Assembly: GCA_903853515.1 (NCBI GenBank)
Contig: CAINTU010000194.1
Coordinates: forward strand, 1-23,950
Length of the DNA stretch: 23,950 nucleotides
Source: an uncultured Micrococcales bacterium
GTDB taxonomy: Bacteria; Actinomycetota; Actinomycetes; Actinomycetales; Microbacteriaceae
Direction of reading: 5' to 3'
Positions within the stretch are counted from its first letter, which is position 1. Every line of letters begins with the position of its first letter. A program made the position numbers and the translations under genes. The notes beneath the pieces are model-generated. The model made no database searches. It saw nothing but the letters and a program-made list of their open reading frames with translations, and was not told the origin of the DNA. Shown here one piece after another: positions 22,927-23,950 of this stretch.

Positions 22927-23950
22927 ATGGCATCACTCGAAAACCTACCTCTGCGAGAGAATCTTCGCGGGCGCAAGCCTTATGGTGCGCCGCAATTAGA
23001 GGTTCCAGTTGCGCTAAATGTCAATGAGAACACTCATCCACTTTCTGAAACGGTTCTAACTGACATTGTTTCTCGAGTTGCTTCGGCCCTCATGCGAATC
23101 AATAGATACCCAGATCGGGAATTTCATGAACTGCGTGAGGCAATTGCGCACTATCTCGGCGGCGCACTCACAATCGAAAACATTTGGGCCGCCAATGGCT
23201 CGAACGAGGTTTTGCAACAGATTTTTATGGCTTTTGGTGGTCCAGGGCGCAAGGCATTAAGTTTTAGACCGACCTATTCGATGTATTCGTTGCTCGCTCA
23301 ATCAACAGACACCGAATATTTAGAAGTCGATCGCTCGGACCGCTATGAACTTGAAATCGATCGTGTCGTTGCTTCCATCGTCGAAGCCAAGCCAGAGATT
23401 GTGATCATCTGTTCACCAAACAATCCCACCGGCACCCCGGTATCGCTCGAGCTCATCGAAGCTGCTTATGCCGCCACAGATGGAATCGTGGTTATTGACG
23501 AGGCATATGCTGAATTTGCGCTAAACCCAGAGTCGGCAATTTCTCTGTTGCCGGGCCGCGAGCGCCTAATCGTTAGCCGCACAATGTCTAAGGCATTCGC
23601 ATTCGCTGGCGCAAGACTTGGCTATTTGGTGGCAGACCCCGCGATCTGTGATGCGATGCGCCTAGTTCGACTGCCTTATCACTTATCTGCGTTGACTCAG
23701 GCTGCCGCTATTGGCGCTTTGTCGCACAGCGACGAGCTGTTAAAGGCAGTCGACCAGATTCGAGAGCAGCGCGATCGCATTTATGTTGAGCTGCAAGACC
23801 TTGGGCTCGACCCATTTCGAAGCGACTCAAATTTTGTGCTTTTCGGTGGCTTGCAAGATTCAGCTCAGGCTTTTGAATTTTTGCTTGCCAAAGGAATACT
23901 CGTGCGCGATGTGGGCATACCAACCACATTGCGAGTAACTGCAGGCACAG
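22927..23950 (+). CDS. hisC: Histidinol-phosphate aminotransferase (partial, runs off the edge)
   Basis: A PLP-dependent fold-I aminotransferase that makes histidinol phosphate in histidine synthesis. The first 341 codons are in the window; the C-terminus lies beyond the right edge. Visible features are the opening LRENLRGRKPYGAPQL and VALNVNENTHPL, then NRYPDREFHELREAIAHYL and AANGSNEVLQQ. The PLP-site region SPNNPTGTP and VIDEAYAEF follows, and the PLP lysine is K222 in SRTMSKAFAFAGARLGY. ATG 22927 comes directly behind TAATCT plus six bases. HisC-type enzymes can also act on phenylalanine or tyrosine precursors, but a hisC beside lexA is a common actinobacterial arrangement and usually heads the his operon. 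Confidence 0.94.
   Translation, partial: MASLENLPLRENLRGRKPYGAPQLEVPVALNVNENTHPLSETVLTDIVSRVASALMRINRYPDREFHELREAIAHYLGGALTIENIWAANGSNEVLQQIFMAFGGPGRKALSFRPTYSMYSLLAQSTDTEYLEVDRSDRYELEIDRVVASIVEAKPEIVIICSPNNPTGTPVSLELIEAAYAATDGIVVIDEAYAEFALNPESAISLLPGRERLIVSRTMSKAFAFAGARLGYLVADPAICDAMRLVRLPYHLSALTQAAAIGALSHSDELLKAVDQIREQRDRIYVELQDLGLDPFRSDSNFVLFGGLQDSAQAFEFLLAKGILVRDVGIPTTLRVTAGT

Overview
The window is a gene-dense chromosomal segment from an actinobacterium with roughly even base composition. I read it as a low-GC, streamlined member of the Microbacteriaceae, such as the freshwater Luna-type lineages (Rhodoluna/Aquiluna-like). That placement is inferred from gene order and protein character, not from a search. 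Markers that fit Actinobacteria are the pnp - M16 peptidase - dapB run, thyX - dapA - RNase J, ftsK - pgsA - pncC - clgR - DUF3046 - recA - recX - miaB - miaA - dapF, a thioredoxin/DUF4395 pair, and lexA divergent from a LysM membrane protein. No rRNA, tRNA, insertion sequence, prophage or CRISPR array is visible. All long stretches are coding; the largest gaps are 285 bases (left edge) and 221 bases (lexA/LysM).

Layout: (1) 286-5058, plus strand: pnp, an M16 zinc peptidase, dapB and a small membrane TPR-like protein, tightly packed as one operon. (2) 5074-6020, minus strand: a membrane-anchored thioredoxin followed by a DUF4395 membrane protein. (3) 6104-9530: thyX, dapA and rnj (RNase J). 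(4) 9588-9670: a four-unit degenerate tandem repeat just ahead of ftsK, pgsA and pncC (9700-13429). (5) 13606-16016: clgR, DUF3046, recA, recX. (6) 16055-19413: miaB, miaA, dapF. (7) 19408-20019 minus: an RsmC-like methyltransferase, overlapping dapF tail to tail by a shared palindromic stop. (8) hflX (20065-21585), convergent with lexA (22260-21607). (9) A LysM membrane protein divergent from lexA, then a partial hisC running off the right edge.

Functional themes: three genes of diaminopimelate/lysine synthesis (dapB, dapA, dapF); RNA processing and decay (PNPase, RNase J, MiaA/MiaB tRNA modification); and a DNA-damage/division module (LexA, RecA, RecX, ClgR, the LysM protein, FtsK). The damage module is the most interesting part. 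The LysM gene has a near-consensus -35/-10 promoter with a perfect-core LexA box directly behind it, and recA has its own LexA box. A 13-base element resembling the mycobacterial LexA-independent (RecA-NDp/PafBC-type) damage promoter occurs upstream of both clgR and the LysM gene. I read the LysM gene as a positional counterpart of YneA (Bacillus), DivS (Corynebacterium) and ChiZ/Rv2719c (Mycobacterium), which restrain division during SOS.

A second theme is start-site architecture. Six transcription-unit heads (trx, thyX, dapA, ftsK, miaB, hisC) have a TAnnnT hexamer ending 6-7 bases before the start codon and no Shine-Dalgarno sequence, so they are probably leaderless. pnp, rnj, clgR, DUF3046, recA and the LysM gene instead have purine-rich ribosome sites.
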